From Dickeya fangzhongdai (GTDB lineage Bacteria; Pseudomonadota; Gammaproteobacteria; Enterobacterales; Enterobacteriaceae), in contig NZ_CP025003.1 in assembly GCF_002812485.1 (NCBI RefSeq), forward strand, positions 3,224,001 to 3,288,000: a stretch of DNA of 64,000 nucleotides. Reading direction: 5' to 3'. Positions 1 through 9,003 of the stretch are shown here, one piece after another. The stretch's first letter is position 1, and each line of letters opens with the position of its first letter. The notes under the pieces are model-generated. The model did not search any database. It was not told the DNA's origin and saw only the letters and a list, made by a program, of their open reading frames with translations. Made by a program: the position numbers and the translations under genes.

Positions 1-1111
1 CATCGATCACGCTGGTGATATCAGCAATCTTCTGCGAACTGCCAGCGATGTTATGCATGGTTTTCACCACGTTATCGACAACCTTGCCGCCTTTCTGCGC
101 TGTTTCGGAGGCGCTCAACGCCAGTTGGCTTGCCTGACGCGCATTCTCGGCGTTCTGTTTCACGGTGGATGTCAACTGCTCCATGCTGGCCGCAGTTTCT
201 TCCAGCGCCGCCGCCTGCTGTTCGGTTCGTGACGACAGATCACTATTGCCAGCGCTGATTTCCGATGCGCCGGTATAAATGGCTTCTGCGCCCTGCCGAA
301 CCGCACTGACCGTCGTAAAGAACTCAGTCTGCATATGGCGCAGGCTATCCGCCAGAATCCCCATTTCGTTCGTGCCATGGAAATCAATCCGGGTAGTCAG
401 GTCGCCTTTCGCCATATGCCGGATATGTTCAATAAGATTGGTCAATGGCTGAATAAGTGAACGATTGATACCCAGCCAAACAAGCAGCGCCATCACGACA
501 ACCAGTATCGCTACCGATATCAGCAACCATAATGCCGTTGAATAAGCCGAATTATTTTCCTCTACGGCATTAGCATAGACTTTGTCGTAAGATTCTTTGT
601 AAGAATAATAGGCCTTCTCGAACTTGTCCTGAAAACTTTGAGTCGGCTGATCAAAAAACTCCTTCAGCCTACCGTTAGAGATAAAAACAATCAGTTCGCT
701 TAACGCGCTGTTCAACGTGGTGTAATTATCTTTCACCACTTGAGCCACAGCCGGATCCTGCTGATTGGTATAAGGGATCTTTTCATAGTTGGCGAAGTGG
801 GTGTTGGCGATAACCAGCTGTTTTTTCGCCAGTTCAATCAGCTCCTTGGCTGATACGCCGCCAGATGCCCCGCCTGATGCGTCCATGGCATAACGTGTTC
901 CTGCACGGTTCAACGTGTTACGCGTCTGCAATAAATAAGACCAGGTAGATTCCAGTTCTGATTTCTGCTGATTAATAATTCGTGTCGTCGTAAAGATATC
1001 TCTGTCCGACTTCAGTGCATTAAAAAATAACCCACCAGAAATGATTTGAAGAGCAATGAATAGTCCAAGAACGATAACGATCCCGGAAACAACTTTTACA
1101 CGATTCAGCAT
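1..1111 (-). CDS. Methyl-accepting chemotaxis protein (Tsr/Tar type), C-terminus cut by window edge
   Basis: Transmembrane chemoreceptor controlling the CheA kinase. Translation from the ATG at 1111 gives MLNRVKVVSGIVIVLGLF, a first membrane segment, a periplasmic helical ligand-binding region of about 160 residues, a second membrane segment near residues 190-210 (LWLLISVAILVVVMALLVWL), a HAMP region and the beginning of the conserved signalling domain ([22 protein letters not shown]). About 370 codons are present; the kinase-control tip and C-terminus lie beyond position 1. It follows cheW on the same strand after about 120 bp, the place of tar/tsr-type receptors in the enterobacterial cheAW cluster. 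The ligand cannot be told from sequence. Confidence 0.95.
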   Translation of the reverse strand, partial: MLNRVKVVSGIVIVLGLFIALQIISGGLFFNALKSDRDIFTTTRIINQQKSELESTWSYLLQTRNTLNRAGTRYAMDASGGASGGVSAKELIELAKKQLVIANTHFANYEKIPYTNQQDPAVAQVVKDNYTTLNSALSELIVFISNGRLKEFFDQPTQSFQDKFEKAYYSYKESYDKVYANAVEENNSAYSTALWLLISVAILVVVMALLVWLGINRSLIQPLTNLIEHIRHMAKGDLTTRIDFHGTNEMGILADSLRHMQTEFFTTVSAVRQGAEAIYTGASEISAGNSDLSSRTEQQAAALEETAASMEQLTSTVKQNAENARQASQLALSASETAQKGGKVVDNVVKTMHNIAGSSQKIADITSVID

Positions 1112-1195
1112 ATTAAGCCTTAATAACAACGATCACTGATGCTTGTGCATCTCTATAACTTTTGAATTCCAGAGATTGAGGGTATCAAATGACAT

Positions 1196-1213
1196 GGGCC
1201 ACCGAAGTGGCCC
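1196..1213 (-). terminator. GC-rich hairpin with UUCG loop after cheW
   Basis: Seven perfect base pairs (GGGCCAC/GTGGCCC) close a TTCG tetraloop on the minus strand, 16 bp past the cheW stop. No clear T-run follows, so it may only attenuate or stabilise the 3' end of the mocha transcript rather than terminate it. Confidence 0.4.
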
Positions 1214-1228
1214 AATATGGCTGGTTTA

Positions 1229-1726
1229 TTAAACCTTCATGACGCTATCAACCAGCGCCATTTCCTCGCTACTGAGTAGCTTCTCAATATCAACCAGAAT
1301 CAGCATACGCTCGCCCAGAGAACCCAGTCCGGTGAGGTATTCCGTCGACAGGGTCACCGCGAACTCCGGCGCCGGACGAATTTGATCAGCAGTCAGTGAC
1401 AACACGTCAGACACGCCATCAACCACGATGCCCACTACACGCTGTCCCAGATTCAAAACAATGACGACCGTATTGTCATCATAATCGACTTCCTGCTGCA
1501 TGAATTTGATGCGCAAATCGACGATCGGCACGATGACGCCGCGAAGGTTGGTAACACCTTTAATAAAGCTCGGCGTGTTGGCAATACGAGTGACCTGATC
1601 GTAACCGCGAATCTCTTGAACCTTCAAAATGTCCACGCCGTACTCTTCGTCACCCAGCGTGAAAATCAAAAATTCCTGACCTACTGTCTCGCCTGCTAAT
1701 TTTGTGACATTTGCAAGTCCAGTCAT
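1229..1726 (-). CDS. cheW: Chemotaxis coupling protein CheW
   Basis: Cytoplasmic adaptor that links chemoreceptors to CheA. The 165-residue product is nearly identical in plan to enterobacterial CheW ([22 protein letters not shown] at the N-terminus, then [23 protein letters not shown]) and spans the usual single CheW SH3-like domain. I chose the ATG at 1726 (MTGLANVTK) because AAGGTGA lies just upstream; the longer frame would start with a GTG inside that ribosome-binding site. The gene follows cheA after 35 bp, in the same operon. Confidence 0.97.
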   Translation of the reverse strand: MTGLANVTKLAGETVGQEFLIFTLGDEEYGVDILKVQEIRGYDQVTRIANTPSFIKGVTNLRGVIVPIVDLRIKFMQQEVDYDDNTVVIVLNLGQRVVGIVVDGVSDVLSLTADQIRPAPEFAVTLSTEYLTGLGSLGERMLILVDIEKLLSSEEMALVDSVMKV

Positions 1727-1761
1727 GTTTCTCACCTTTAATCTATAGCTGTAATTTGCTG

Positions 1762-3807
1762 TTAAGCTGCGGTTTCAACCACACGCTTTTCCCGATAAAG
1801 CGCCTGCAACGCAGAAACATCCACAATCAGCGCTACGCTACCATCACCCAAAATAGTTGCGGCTGAAACGCCTGGCACCTTGCGATAATTGCTTTCCAGG
1901 TTCTTCACAACAACCTGATGCTGACCAATCAACTGGTCAACCAGCAAGGCATAACGACGGCCGGCACTCTGCAGGATAACAACGATACCCTGAGTGGCAT
2001 CCGTTTTTGCTCCGGCGACATCGAATACCTGATACAGCTCAACCAGTGGCAGATATTCGCCACGGACCTGCAGCACACGCTCTCCTCCAGCAAGAGGATA
2101 CAAATCCTCGGCCTGCGGCTGCAGAGACTCCATAACCGCGTTAAGCGGCAGGATAAATACATCACTATTGACCTTGACCGACATGCCATCCAGGATCGCC
2201 AGCGTCAACGGCAGAAGAATGCGGATGGTGGTTCCCTTACCTTTCACGAAATGAATTTCAACATGCCCGCCCATCTCCTGGATATTTCGTTTCACCACAT
2301 CCATGCCCACGCCACGACCCGACACATCGGTCACTTTCTCGGCAGTAGAAAAACCGGGAGCAAAAATCAGCATACCGACTTCTTCGTCAGTCATGCTATC
2401 GCTCACCGCCATCCCCTGGGACAGGGCTTTGGCCAGGATACGCTCGCGATTCAGACCCGCACCGTCGTCAATCACTTCGATACAGATATTGCCGCCCTGA
2501 TGTTCCGCAGACAGCGTCAGGTTTCCGACAGCCGATTTGCCCGCTTCAATACGTTTTTCCGGTGACTCGATACCATGGTCCAGACTGTTACGTACAAGGT
2601 GCGTCAACGGGTCAATAATACGTTCGATCAGGCTCTTATCCAGCTCGGTTGAACTTCCCAACTGGGTCAGTTCAACTTCTTTGCCCAGCTTGGCGGCCAG
2701 GTCGCGAACCAGACGCGGGAAACGGCTGAATACATATTCCATCGGCATCATACGGATCGACATCACGGACTCTTGCAGGTCACGCGCGTTTCTTTCCAAC
2801 TGCCCCATGCTATTAAGCAGGTCGCCATGAGCGACCGGATCCAGCGCACTGGAGCGCTGAGCCAGCATGGATTGAGTAATCACCAGTTCACCAACCAGGT
2901 TAATGAGCTGGTCAACTTTTTCCACCGCTACACGGATACTGGTGTCACCGGCTTTTTGTCTGCCTTTGGCTGCATCATTGCCGCCTGCAGGCTTGGCCGC
3001 CGGTGCAGCCGCCACTGGCGCAGCAGGCTGAACGGGGGCAACTGGCGCAGGCGCAGGCTCAGTCGGCTCGACCACCGCAGCAACTGGCGGAGCAGCGTCG
3101 GCTGGCGCTGCCTGAGCGGCAGATTTGAAGTTGATTTGGTCCGGCTCCAGCACAAAACACAGCACAGCGCTGATGTCATCTTCACTGGCTGACGTTTCCA
3201 GCGTTAACTCAACACTGTTGCTGGTCTGCGCCGTATCTTTTACCGTACCCAGATTCCCCAATTCTTCAAGCAACTGAGGAATATCTGACTCTTTCAGGTT
3301 GGTAAGGGCAATACGCAATCCCGAATGACCGCCGGCGGAAGCCGGCGTAGGGGACGCGGAAACCGGTTGTTCAGCATTTACCTTGACAGAGGCCGCTCCG
3401 GCAGCACCATCATCTTTGGACTCCAGAGCAAGCTGGCGCAGAGCCTGACAGATATACTCAAAGCTTTCGGCGTTGGGCTCTTGCGAGGTTTTGTAAGCAT
3501 CCAACTGATCCTGCATGATATCTTTGGTTTCCAAAAACAGGTTGATGATATCAGTGCTCAATCGCATTTCACCGCGTCTGGCACCATCCAACAGGTTTTC
3601 TAATATGTGTGTGGTTTCCTGCAATACCGTGAAACCGAACGTTCCCGCGCCCCCTTTAATCGAGTGAGCAGCGCGAAATATGGCATTCATCTGTTCCGTA
3701 TCGGGCGCTAACGGATCAAGTTGCAATAAATGTTGCTCCATGTCCGCCAACAATTCATCTGCTTCATCAAAGAATGTTTGATAAAAAGCACTCATGTCCA
3801 TGCTCAC
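1762..3807 (-). CDS. cheA: Chemotaxis histidine kinase CheA
   Basis: Autophosphorylating kinase of the chemotaxis array that passes phosphate to CheY and CheB. The Hpt domain carries the phospho-accepting His48 in the motif [11 protein letters not shown]2 region follows, then an unusually Ala/Pro-rich linker near residues 235-280, a dimerisation helix pair, an HATPase domain (N-box [22 protein letters not shown]) and a C-terminal CheW-like domain. At 681 residues it is slightly longer than E. coli CheA (654), mostly through the linker. The GTG at 3807 is preferred: the product then starts [12 protein letters not shown] as in E. coli and AGAGGTGA lies 5 bp upstream. That ribosome site overlaps the motB stop, suggesting coupled translation. 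Confidence 0.97.
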   Translation of the reverse strand: MSMDMSAFYQTFFDEADELLADMEQHLLQLDPLAPDTEQMNAIFRAAHSIKGGAGTFGFTVLQETTHILENLLDGARRGEMRLSTDIINLFLETKDIMQDQLDAYKTSQEPNAESFEYICQALRQLALESKDDGAAGAASVKVNAEQPVSASPTPASAGGHSGLRIALTNLKESDIPQLLEELGNLGTVKDTAQTSNSVELTLETSASEDDISAVLCFVLEPDQINFKSAAQAAPADAAPPVAAVVEPTEPAPAPVAPVQPAAPVAAAPAAKPAGGNDAAKGRQKAGDTSIRVAVEKVDQLINLVGELVITQSMLAQRSSALDPVAHGDLLNSMGQLERNARDLQESVMSIRMMPMEYVFSRFPRLVRDLAAKLGKEVELTQLGSSTELDKSLIERIIDPLTHLVRNSLDHGIESPEKRIEAGKSAVGNLTLSAEHQGGNICIEVIDDGAGLNRERILAKALSQGMAVSDSMTDEEVGMLIFAPGFSTAEKVTDVSGRGVGMDVVKRNIQEMGGHVEIHFVKGKGTTIRILLPLTLAILDGMSVKVNSDVFILPLNAVMESLQPQAEDLYPLAGGERVLQVRGEYLPLVELYQVFDVAGAKTDATQGIVVILQSAGRRYALLVDQLIGQHQVVVKNLESNYRKVPGVSAATILGDGSVALIVDVSALQALYREKRVVETAA

Positions 3808-3812
3808 GTGGG

Positions 3813-4943
3813 TCACCTCTGCTGTGAATCGCGGCTTGTTGAAGAAGGTGTCGCCTGGCTATCAGGTGCTGCTGGCAAAGCTGTAGTAGGCTGCCGACGT
3901 CCTGTCGTCGACGCGCCATTCGCCCCCGATGCCGGCGCCGTCGTTGCCGGTGCTTGGGCTGGAGCCACAGTTGAGCCAGATGCAGGCGTCCCATTGGTTT
4001 CGGGTTGTGGTGTAGCCGTACTGTTACCGTTATCGGCAGGCGCGGTAGCAGGTTTGGCCTTTTCCATCCCCATGTTCTGTAAATTCTCTATTTTATCAAT
4101 GTTTACTGCGCTGCTTTCAGCATTTTCACGTTCGATGTTTTCCTGCGCCTGCTTGTTCAGGACAACCAGACTGATTCGCCGGTTGATGGCATCGCTGCCT
4201 CCCTTCGCCTGCTTTAAATTCATCGTGTCGGCCATTCCAACTACGCGTAAAACCTTGCCCTCAGCCAGTCCACCAACAATCAGTTCGCGCCGGGAAGCAT
4301 TAGCGCGATCGGCCGACAACTCCCAGTTGCTGTAGCCTCGCTCCCCCATTGCATACTGTGCATCATCAGTATGGCCCGATAAACTGATTTTATTGGGAAT
4401 ATCATTCAAAATCGGCGCGATGGCTCGCAAAATATCGCTCATGTAAGGCTCAACCTGGGCGCTGCCGGTTTTAAACATTGGGCGATTGTTACTGTCAATA
4501 ATTTGAATGCGTAGCCCCTCATCCACCATTTCAATCAACAGGTGCGGGCGTAACGCTTTAAGACGGGGATCGGCCTCAATCAACTGATCGAGCCGCTCCC
4601 GCAGTTTGTTCAGTTTGATTTCCTCAAGACGGCCATCCATGGTGTCAATCTGCCGCTTCACATCGCCTTCTTGCTGAGTAGGATCCGAACCGCCGCCCGG
4701 GATGGGGTTGGAGGCATCACTCATCTTCGGACCGGACGTGATGGCAATTTTCAATGGCGTGCGGAAATATTCGGCAATCTGAGCCAACTGGGAAGGTGAG
4801 GAAATGGCAATCAGCCACATGACCAGGAAGAGAGCCATCATAGCGGTCATGAAGTCGGCATAAGCAATCTTCCATGAACCACCATGATGAGCGGCATGCC
4901 CCGATTTACGTTTTTTGCGGATAATGGGATGCTGGTGTTTCAT
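3813..4943 (-). CDS. motB: Flagellar stator protein MotB with a long Pro/Ala/Thr-rich tail
   Basis: Peptidoglycan-anchored half of the proton-driven flagellar stator. The N-terminus has the basic start [13 protein letters not shown], then one membrane helix with the proton-carrying Asp ([18 protein letters not shown]), then a periplasmic OmpA-like domain ([23 protein letters not shown]). Residues after about 290 form a low-complexity tail rich in Pro, Ala, Thr, Ser and Gly. The total of 376 residues compares with about 308 in E. coli, and the excess is this tail. ATGA overlap with motA indicates translational coupling. Confidence 0.97.
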   Translation of the reverse strand: MKHQHPIIRKKRKSGHAAHHGGSWKIAYADFMTAMMALFLVMWLIAISSPSQLAQIAEYFRTPLKIAITSGPKMSDASNPIPGGGSDPTQQEGDVKRQIDTMDGRLEEIKLNKLRERLDQLIEADPRLKALRPHLLIEMVDEGLRIQIIDSNNRPMFKTGSAQVEPYMSDILRAIAPILNDIPNKISLSGHTDDAQYAMGERGYSNWELSADRANASRRELIVGGLAEGKVLRVVGMADTMNLKQAKGGSDAINRRISLVVLNKQAQENIERENAESSAVNIDKIENLQNMGMEKAKPATAPADNGNSTATPQPETNGTPASGSTVAPAQAPATTAPASGANGASTTGRRQPTTALPAAPDSQATPSSTSRDSQQR

Positions 4944-5827
4944 GCGTCATTTTCCGATGCCTGCTGTGCCGGTGCCTTCACATTACGAATATGCTCTTCC
5001 ATCTCGGTAAATGAAGGACGCACTGTTGAATAAAGAGTTTTACGACCGAATTCAACAGCAATCTGCGGCGCATAACCATTCAGGCTGGATAACAGTGTCA
5101 CCTTGATGCACTGAAGAACCTTGAGCTTCTCTGAGTTCTTCTGACGTAACAGCGACGCCAGCGGCGACACAAAGCCATATGCCAGCAAAATCCCCAGGAA
5201 CGTACCCACCATCGCATGGGCGATCATCATCCCCAGCTCGGCTGCAGGACGATCAACAAACGCCAATGAATGCACAACCCCCATGACCGCCGCCACGATA
5301 CCGAATGCCGGCAAACCATCCCCCATCAGGTTCAGACTGGTGGCCGGCACTTCGACTTCATGTTCGACAGTTTCGATCTCTTCATCCATCAGCGTTTCGA
5401 TTTCAAACGCATTCATGTTGCCGCTGACCATCAGTCGCAGATAATCCGTGACGAACTCTACGATATAGTTATCAGAAAGGATGCGGGGATAATTCGAGAA
5501 AATCTCACTCTCTTTTGGGTTGTCGATATCAAACTCCAACGAAAGCATACCCTGCTGGCGGGATTTGGCCATCAACCGGAACAATACCGCCATCAGATCC
5601 ATGTATACGGCTTTCGTATATTGGGATCCTTTCAACAGCGTGGGAAGCGCTTTCAGCGTCGCCTTTATCGCTTTGCCGTTGTTACCAACAATAAACGCAC
5701 CAGCAGCCGCGCCACCAATAATCAACAGTTCCGAAGGCTGATACAACGCCCCCAACTCGCCACCCACGATAAGATAACCGCCAAGTATGGAGCCTATAGT
5801 GACAAGATAACCCAATATAACCAGCAC
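4940..5827 (-). CDS. motA: Flagellar stator protein MotA
   Basis: Four-helix inner-membrane proton channel subunit; with MotB it forms the torque-generating stator. The 295-residue product starts [19 protein letters not shown] and shows the MotA/ExbB-type C-terminal helices ([31 protein letters not shown]) and the charged cytoplasmic loop between helices 2 and 3 that contacts the rotor. It heads motA-motB-cheA-cheW and lies about 130 bp downstream of flhC. I looked for a sigma-28 promoter in that gap and found no convincing match. Confidence 0.97.
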   Translation of the reverse strand: MLVILGYLVTIGSILGGYLIVGGELGALYQPSELLIIGGAAAGAFIVGNNGKAIKATLKALPTLLKGSQYTKAVYMDLMAVLFRLMAKSRQQGMLSLEFDIDNPKESEIFSNYPRILSDNYIVEFVTDYLRLMVSGNMNAFEIETLMDEEIETVEHEVEVPATSLNLMGDGLPAFGIVAAVMGVVHSLAFVDRPAAELGMMIAHAMVGTFLGILLAYGFVSPLASLLRQKNSEKLKVLQCIKVTLLSSLNGYAPQIAVEFGRKTLYSTVRPSFTEMEEHIRNVKAPAQQASENDA

Positions 5828-5960
5828 AAGAATTCCTTATAGATAGTAAAAGGGTGGCGGAGAGAGTTATAAATGCAGTCTTACCAACGACTTATTTGGA
5901 GGGAATACTGCCATCGGGCAATGAACGCGCGATGACAGAACCACAAAATCGCCATCAGGC

Positions 5961-6542
5961 TCAGACTGCATGTTTAACCTGTTCGTCCAGCAGTTGAGGT
6001 ATCATATCGGCAACATTCGGCGAAAGTTTACGTCTTTTTACTGCTCTGGAGGGTGGCTGGCATAAACTGCAGACAAAACTATTCTTGGGCTGATGTGCAT
6101 GGGTAATAAACATCCCCTTGCAGCAATTACATGAGGACAGCTGCAGCATGCCGCTATCCACAAAACGAACCAATGTCCAGGCGCGGGTCAACGCCAGCAA
6201 AGGCACATCGCTTTGAGGAGCACATTGTTCGAGGTAAAGGCGATAAGCCTTGATTACTGCCTCGACACCGGTGCATTGTCCATTTTTGAGTAAAAACAGA
6301 TAGGCGTTATAGAACATGGAAGAATGGATATTCTGTTCCCATGTCATGAACCAGTCGGTAGAAAACGGCAACATTCCTTTAGGCGGAGGGCTGCCTCGTA
6401 ATTCTTTATAAAGCTTGATTAAGCGACCGCGACTTAATTGCGTCTCGCTTTCCAGCATCTGCAGGCGCGCACCCAGTGAAATGAGTTCCATCGCCAGCTG
6501 GATATCCTTAGCTTCCTGAACAATACTTTTCTCCGCCATCAT
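5961..6542 (-). CDS. flhC: Flagellar master regulator subunit FlhC
   Basis: With FlhD it forms the FlhD4C2 activator of class 2 flagellar genes. The 193-residue product has the helical N-terminal FlhD/DNA-contact region and the zinc-binding cysteine cluster near its C-terminus (Cys138, 140, 141, 158 and 161 in [10 protein letters not shown] and CSLCQPP). The ATG shares one base with the flhD stop codon (TAATG), so the two are translationally coupled. Confidence 0.98.
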   Translation of the reverse strand: MMAEKSIVQEAKDIQLAMELISLGARLQMLESETQLSRGRLIKLYKELRGSPPPKGMLPFSTDWFMTWEQNIHSSMFYNAYLFLLKNGQCTGVEAVIKAYRLYLEQCAPQSDVPLLALTRAWTLVRFVDSGMLQLSSCNCCKGMFITHAHQPKNSFVCSLCQPPSRAVKRRKLSPNVADMIPQLLDEQVKHAV

Positions 6543-6892
6543 TATGCCCTTTTCTTAGGCAAGCCTTCTTCTTTTGAAGACAGCTCTTGTAATAAATGAC
6601 TCGACAATAAAATACCGGTATGGATCTGTTGCAGATCATCAACCCGGGATTCTTGTGTTAATAACTTAATCGTATTGTGATCACTGAAGCGGAAATGACA
6701 TATTAGTTGATTGGTTTCAGCGAGCTTTACCATTTGCGGCAAAGTCAGCTGCATCAATGCCTCAGCCATTTCTTCATTGATACCCAACCGGAACATCGCT
6801 GATGCTTTTTCGTCGTTTATTAATCGCTGAGCCAGTAACAAATAAGACAAATTGATGTCATAAATGTGCTTGAGCAATTCAGAGGTACCCAT
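6542..6892 (-). CDS. flhD: Flagellar master regulator subunit FlhD
   Basis: Partner of FlhC in the master activator of motility; helical dimeric protein of 116 residues ([25 protein letters not shown]). First gene of flhDC, with a long upstream region carrying a perfect CRP dyad. The cysteine in [11 protein letters not shown] matches the position of the inter-subunit disulphide in the E. coli family. Confidence 0.98.
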   Translation of the reverse strand: MGTSELLKHIYDINLSYLLLAQRLINDEKASAMFRLGINEEMAEALMQLTLPQMVKLAETNQLICHFRFSDHNTIKLLTQESRVDDLQQIHTGILLSSHLLQELSSKEEGLPKKRA

Positions 6893-7514
6893 ATTCCCAT
6901 CCCGACAGACTATGTTTCAAACATAAGTTAGGTGATAGACTGCTCACCCGCTAAACAATCACTCTCCATAGGTGGCATGAAAACTATCGGTGCCAGATAA
7001 TTCTACTACTTTATAATCTTCTAATATGACGAAAAATACAGCATCAACATTGATGCGTCTGAGGCTCCATCTCTTCATAACTCCAGGCTCATCCTTTCTC
7101 TGTATTGCGTCCAACATAGAACGTAGGATTAATCCTAATCCTCCGCCACTGTACCGCCTTCGGCCTGACTCATACAACGCAGGCATATCAGCATTTTGAT
7201 AATTATGTGATCTGCATCACAAAAATGAAAGAGGCAAAACATAATATTTCACTGATTTTTACCCTGCTGTGAAATTTTCCTGAACACAATATGATCACAA
7301 CAGGAGAAAAAAACTCCCCGCAATAGAGTTTCGTTCAGTATGACAAAATCAATTAATTGATTTTAAAAGTAAAAAATTGACACAGCTGCTTATCAGATTA
7401 AACCCCGATTCTACAACCACTTTGATTTACATTAATATTTCTAATTTTATCACCAAAGTTACTATTTCATTAGTGTATTTTATGTCCATATAACGAAACA
7501 CTGGAGCCATTTTC
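6893..7514. other. Divergent intergenic region between flhDC and the yqhD-like gene
   Basis: AT-rich stretch of 622 bp with no supported gene; the short minus-strand frame at 6959-7186 lacks a ribosome site and family resemblance. It should hold the flhDC promoter and long untranslated leader (known to be long in enterobacteria) and the promoter of the divergent reductase gene. One clear element is the CRP dyad at 7206-7221. The distal part (7230-7500) is notably A/T-rich, as expected of DNA bound by H-NS-like proteins. Confidence 0.6.
7206..7221 (-). promoter_or_regulatory. Consensus CRP (cAMP receptor protein) site upstream of flhDC
   Basis: TGTGA-TCTGCA-TCACA matches both half sites of the CRP consensus exactly with the required 6-bp spacer. 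It lies about 314 bp before the flhD start, compatible with an activating position given the long flhD leader known in E. coli. Confidence 0.8.
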
Positions 7515-8666
7515 ATGCTGGATTTTGAGTATTTCAACCCGACGAGAATCCTGTTTGGGCCAGGCAAACTGGCTGAGATTGTCAAATACATTCCGGAAAA
7601 CGCCCGCATACTAATAACTTATGGCGGAGGCAGCGCCAGAAAATACGGCACGCTGGATGAAATCCGACAATTATTGACCCATTATACCTGCTTCGAATTC
7701 GGCGGTATTGAACCCAACCCGCAATATGCGACGTTGATGCGCGCAGTCGACGTCGTAAAGGCGAACAAGATTGATTTTTTGCTGGCGATAGGTGGCGGTT
7801 CGGTGGTCGACGGAACCAAATTTATCGCGGCCGCGAGCACACAGGCTGATATCTGGAATACCTGGCTTGCCAGGGCGCCAATCCAGTCTGCGTTGCCGAT
7901 CGGGTGCGTGATGACATTGCCGGCGACCGGTTCGGAAATGAATGCAACGGCTGTGGTATCCCACAAGCAATCCGGCGCCAAAGCCGGCTATAGTCACCCG
8001 CTGTTGTTTCCCAAGTTCGCTGTTCTCGATCCGCGGAAATCCTACACTTTGCCATCGCGTCAGGTTGCGAATGGCGTAGTGGATGCATTCGTACACGTGC
8101 TGGAGCAGTATCTGACCTATCCGGTCTATGGCAAAGTGCAGGATCGATTTGCCGAAGGGTTATTGCTGACATTAATAGAAGAAGGCCCCAAAGCCATACA
8201 GGCACCGGAAAACTATGATGTTCGCGCGACGCTCACCTGGAGCGCCACGTTGGCCCTGAACGGACTGATCGGCGCCGGCGTGCCTCAGGACTGGGCAACG
8301 CACCGTATCGGTCACCAGTTAACATCGCTTTTCGGGTTGGACCATGCGCAAACGCTGGCGGTACTTCTGCCTTCGCTGCTTGATGTGCAGCGTCGCACAA
8401 AGCATGACAAGCTGGTGCAGTACGCCCAGCGAGTATGGAATCTTACCGCTGCGGATGAGGAAAGCCTGATTTCACTGGCTATCGAGAAAACACGGGAGTT
8501 CTTTGAAACCATGGAAGTGAAAACCCGAATGCGCGACTACAACCTGCCCGAATCCGCAATTGACGATATTCTGGCGAACCTGGAAAAGTTTCATTTGTTG
8601 CCGCAGGGGGAACACCAGGATATTGACCGTGCCGCCGCCCACCGAATTCTGCGTCAAAGTTATTAA
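7515..8666 (+). CDS. yqhD: YqhD-like NADPH-dependent aldehyde reductase / iron-type alcohol dehydrogenase
   Basis: Cytoplasmic group III metal-dependent alcohol dehydrogenase, in E. coli mainly reducing short-chain and reactive aldehydes with NADPH. The 383-residue product follows YqhD throughout (NPTRILFGPGKLAEI, LLAIGGGSVVDGTKFIAAA, LPATGSEMNATAV). The GGGS-x2-D nucleotide motif is near residue 95, and the metal ligands are Asp and His in NGVVDAFVHVLEQY plus two His in DWATHRIGHQL and GLDHAQTL. GGAG lies 8 bp before the ATG. It is transcribed away from flhDC with no operon partner. Substrate range here is inferred from the family; a different paralogue name is possible. Confidence 0.85.
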   Translation: MLDFEYFNPTRILFGPGKLAEIVKYIPENARILITYGGGSARKYGTLDEIRQLLTHYTCFEFGGIEPNPQYATLMRAVDVVKANKIDFLLAIGGGSVVDGTKFIAAASTQADIWNTWLARAPIQSALPIGCVMTLPATGSEMNATAVVSHKQSGAKAGYSHPLLFPKFAVLDPRKSYTLPSRQVANGVVDAFVHVLEQYLTYPVYGKVQDRFAEGLLLTLIEEGPKAIQAPENYDVRATLTWSATLALNGLIGAGVPQDWATHRIGHQLTSLFGLDHAQTLAVLLPSLLDVQRRTKHDKLVQYAQRVWNLTAADEESLISLAIEKTREFFETMEVKTRMRDYNLPESAIDDILANLEKFHLLPQGEHQDIDRAAAHRILRQSY

Positions 8667-8710
8667 ACCGCCGTTCCTGATTAGCCGGACACCGTAGTCC
8701 AATGCGTCAT

Positions 8711-8737
8711 GCGCGTATGCCGTTTCCGGGTACGCGC
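8711..8737 (+). terminator. Probable terminator after the yqhD-like gene
   Basis: GCGCGTA pairs with TACGCGC across a 13-nt loop; a TTTTT run starts 8 bp past the stem, so the spacing is looser than ideal. Confidence 0.4.
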
Positions 8738-8855
8738 CTTCCCGTTTTTAGACATCCGTCACGCCGATTAATTGCCTAATAATTGAAATATATAAATAAC
8801 AGGATCCGATATGCCTCTGCCGCCAGATTCGTGATCGACATCGCATTGAAATTCA

Positions 8856-8882
8856 TGAATGTTTCACATTATATGCCGATGT
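8856..8882 (+). promoter_or_regulatory. Candidate sigma-28 (FliA) promoter for the downstream chemoreceptor
   Basis: TGAATGTT-N11-GCCGATGT resembles the FliA consensus TAAAGTTT-N11-GCCGATAA with the exact spacing and a perfect GCCGAT core. It lies about 120 bp before the receptor start. Chemoreceptors are typical FliA targets, so context supports it. Confidence 0.55.
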
Positions 8883-9003
8883 TAGATTATGTTGGTATTT
8901 GAGTACGGATCGCCACACAGCTGTTTCCAGAAACAAAAAACACCCAAACTACACCTGCGCGTAGTACGGTTGATGCACATATATTTTTCCTGAAAATGAG
9001 CGA

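Noticed and set aside
1918..2565. Plus-strand frame opposite cheA
   Set aside because: No ribosome site or family similarity; complementary to a conserved part of CheA.
5828..5960. Sigma-28 promoter before motA
   Set aside because: TGCCATCGGGC-like sequence near 5910 lacks a matching -35 element on the minus strand.
6959..7186. 75-codon minus-strand frame upstream of flhD
   Set aside because: Lies in the flhDC control region with no Shine-Dalgarno and no recognisable family.
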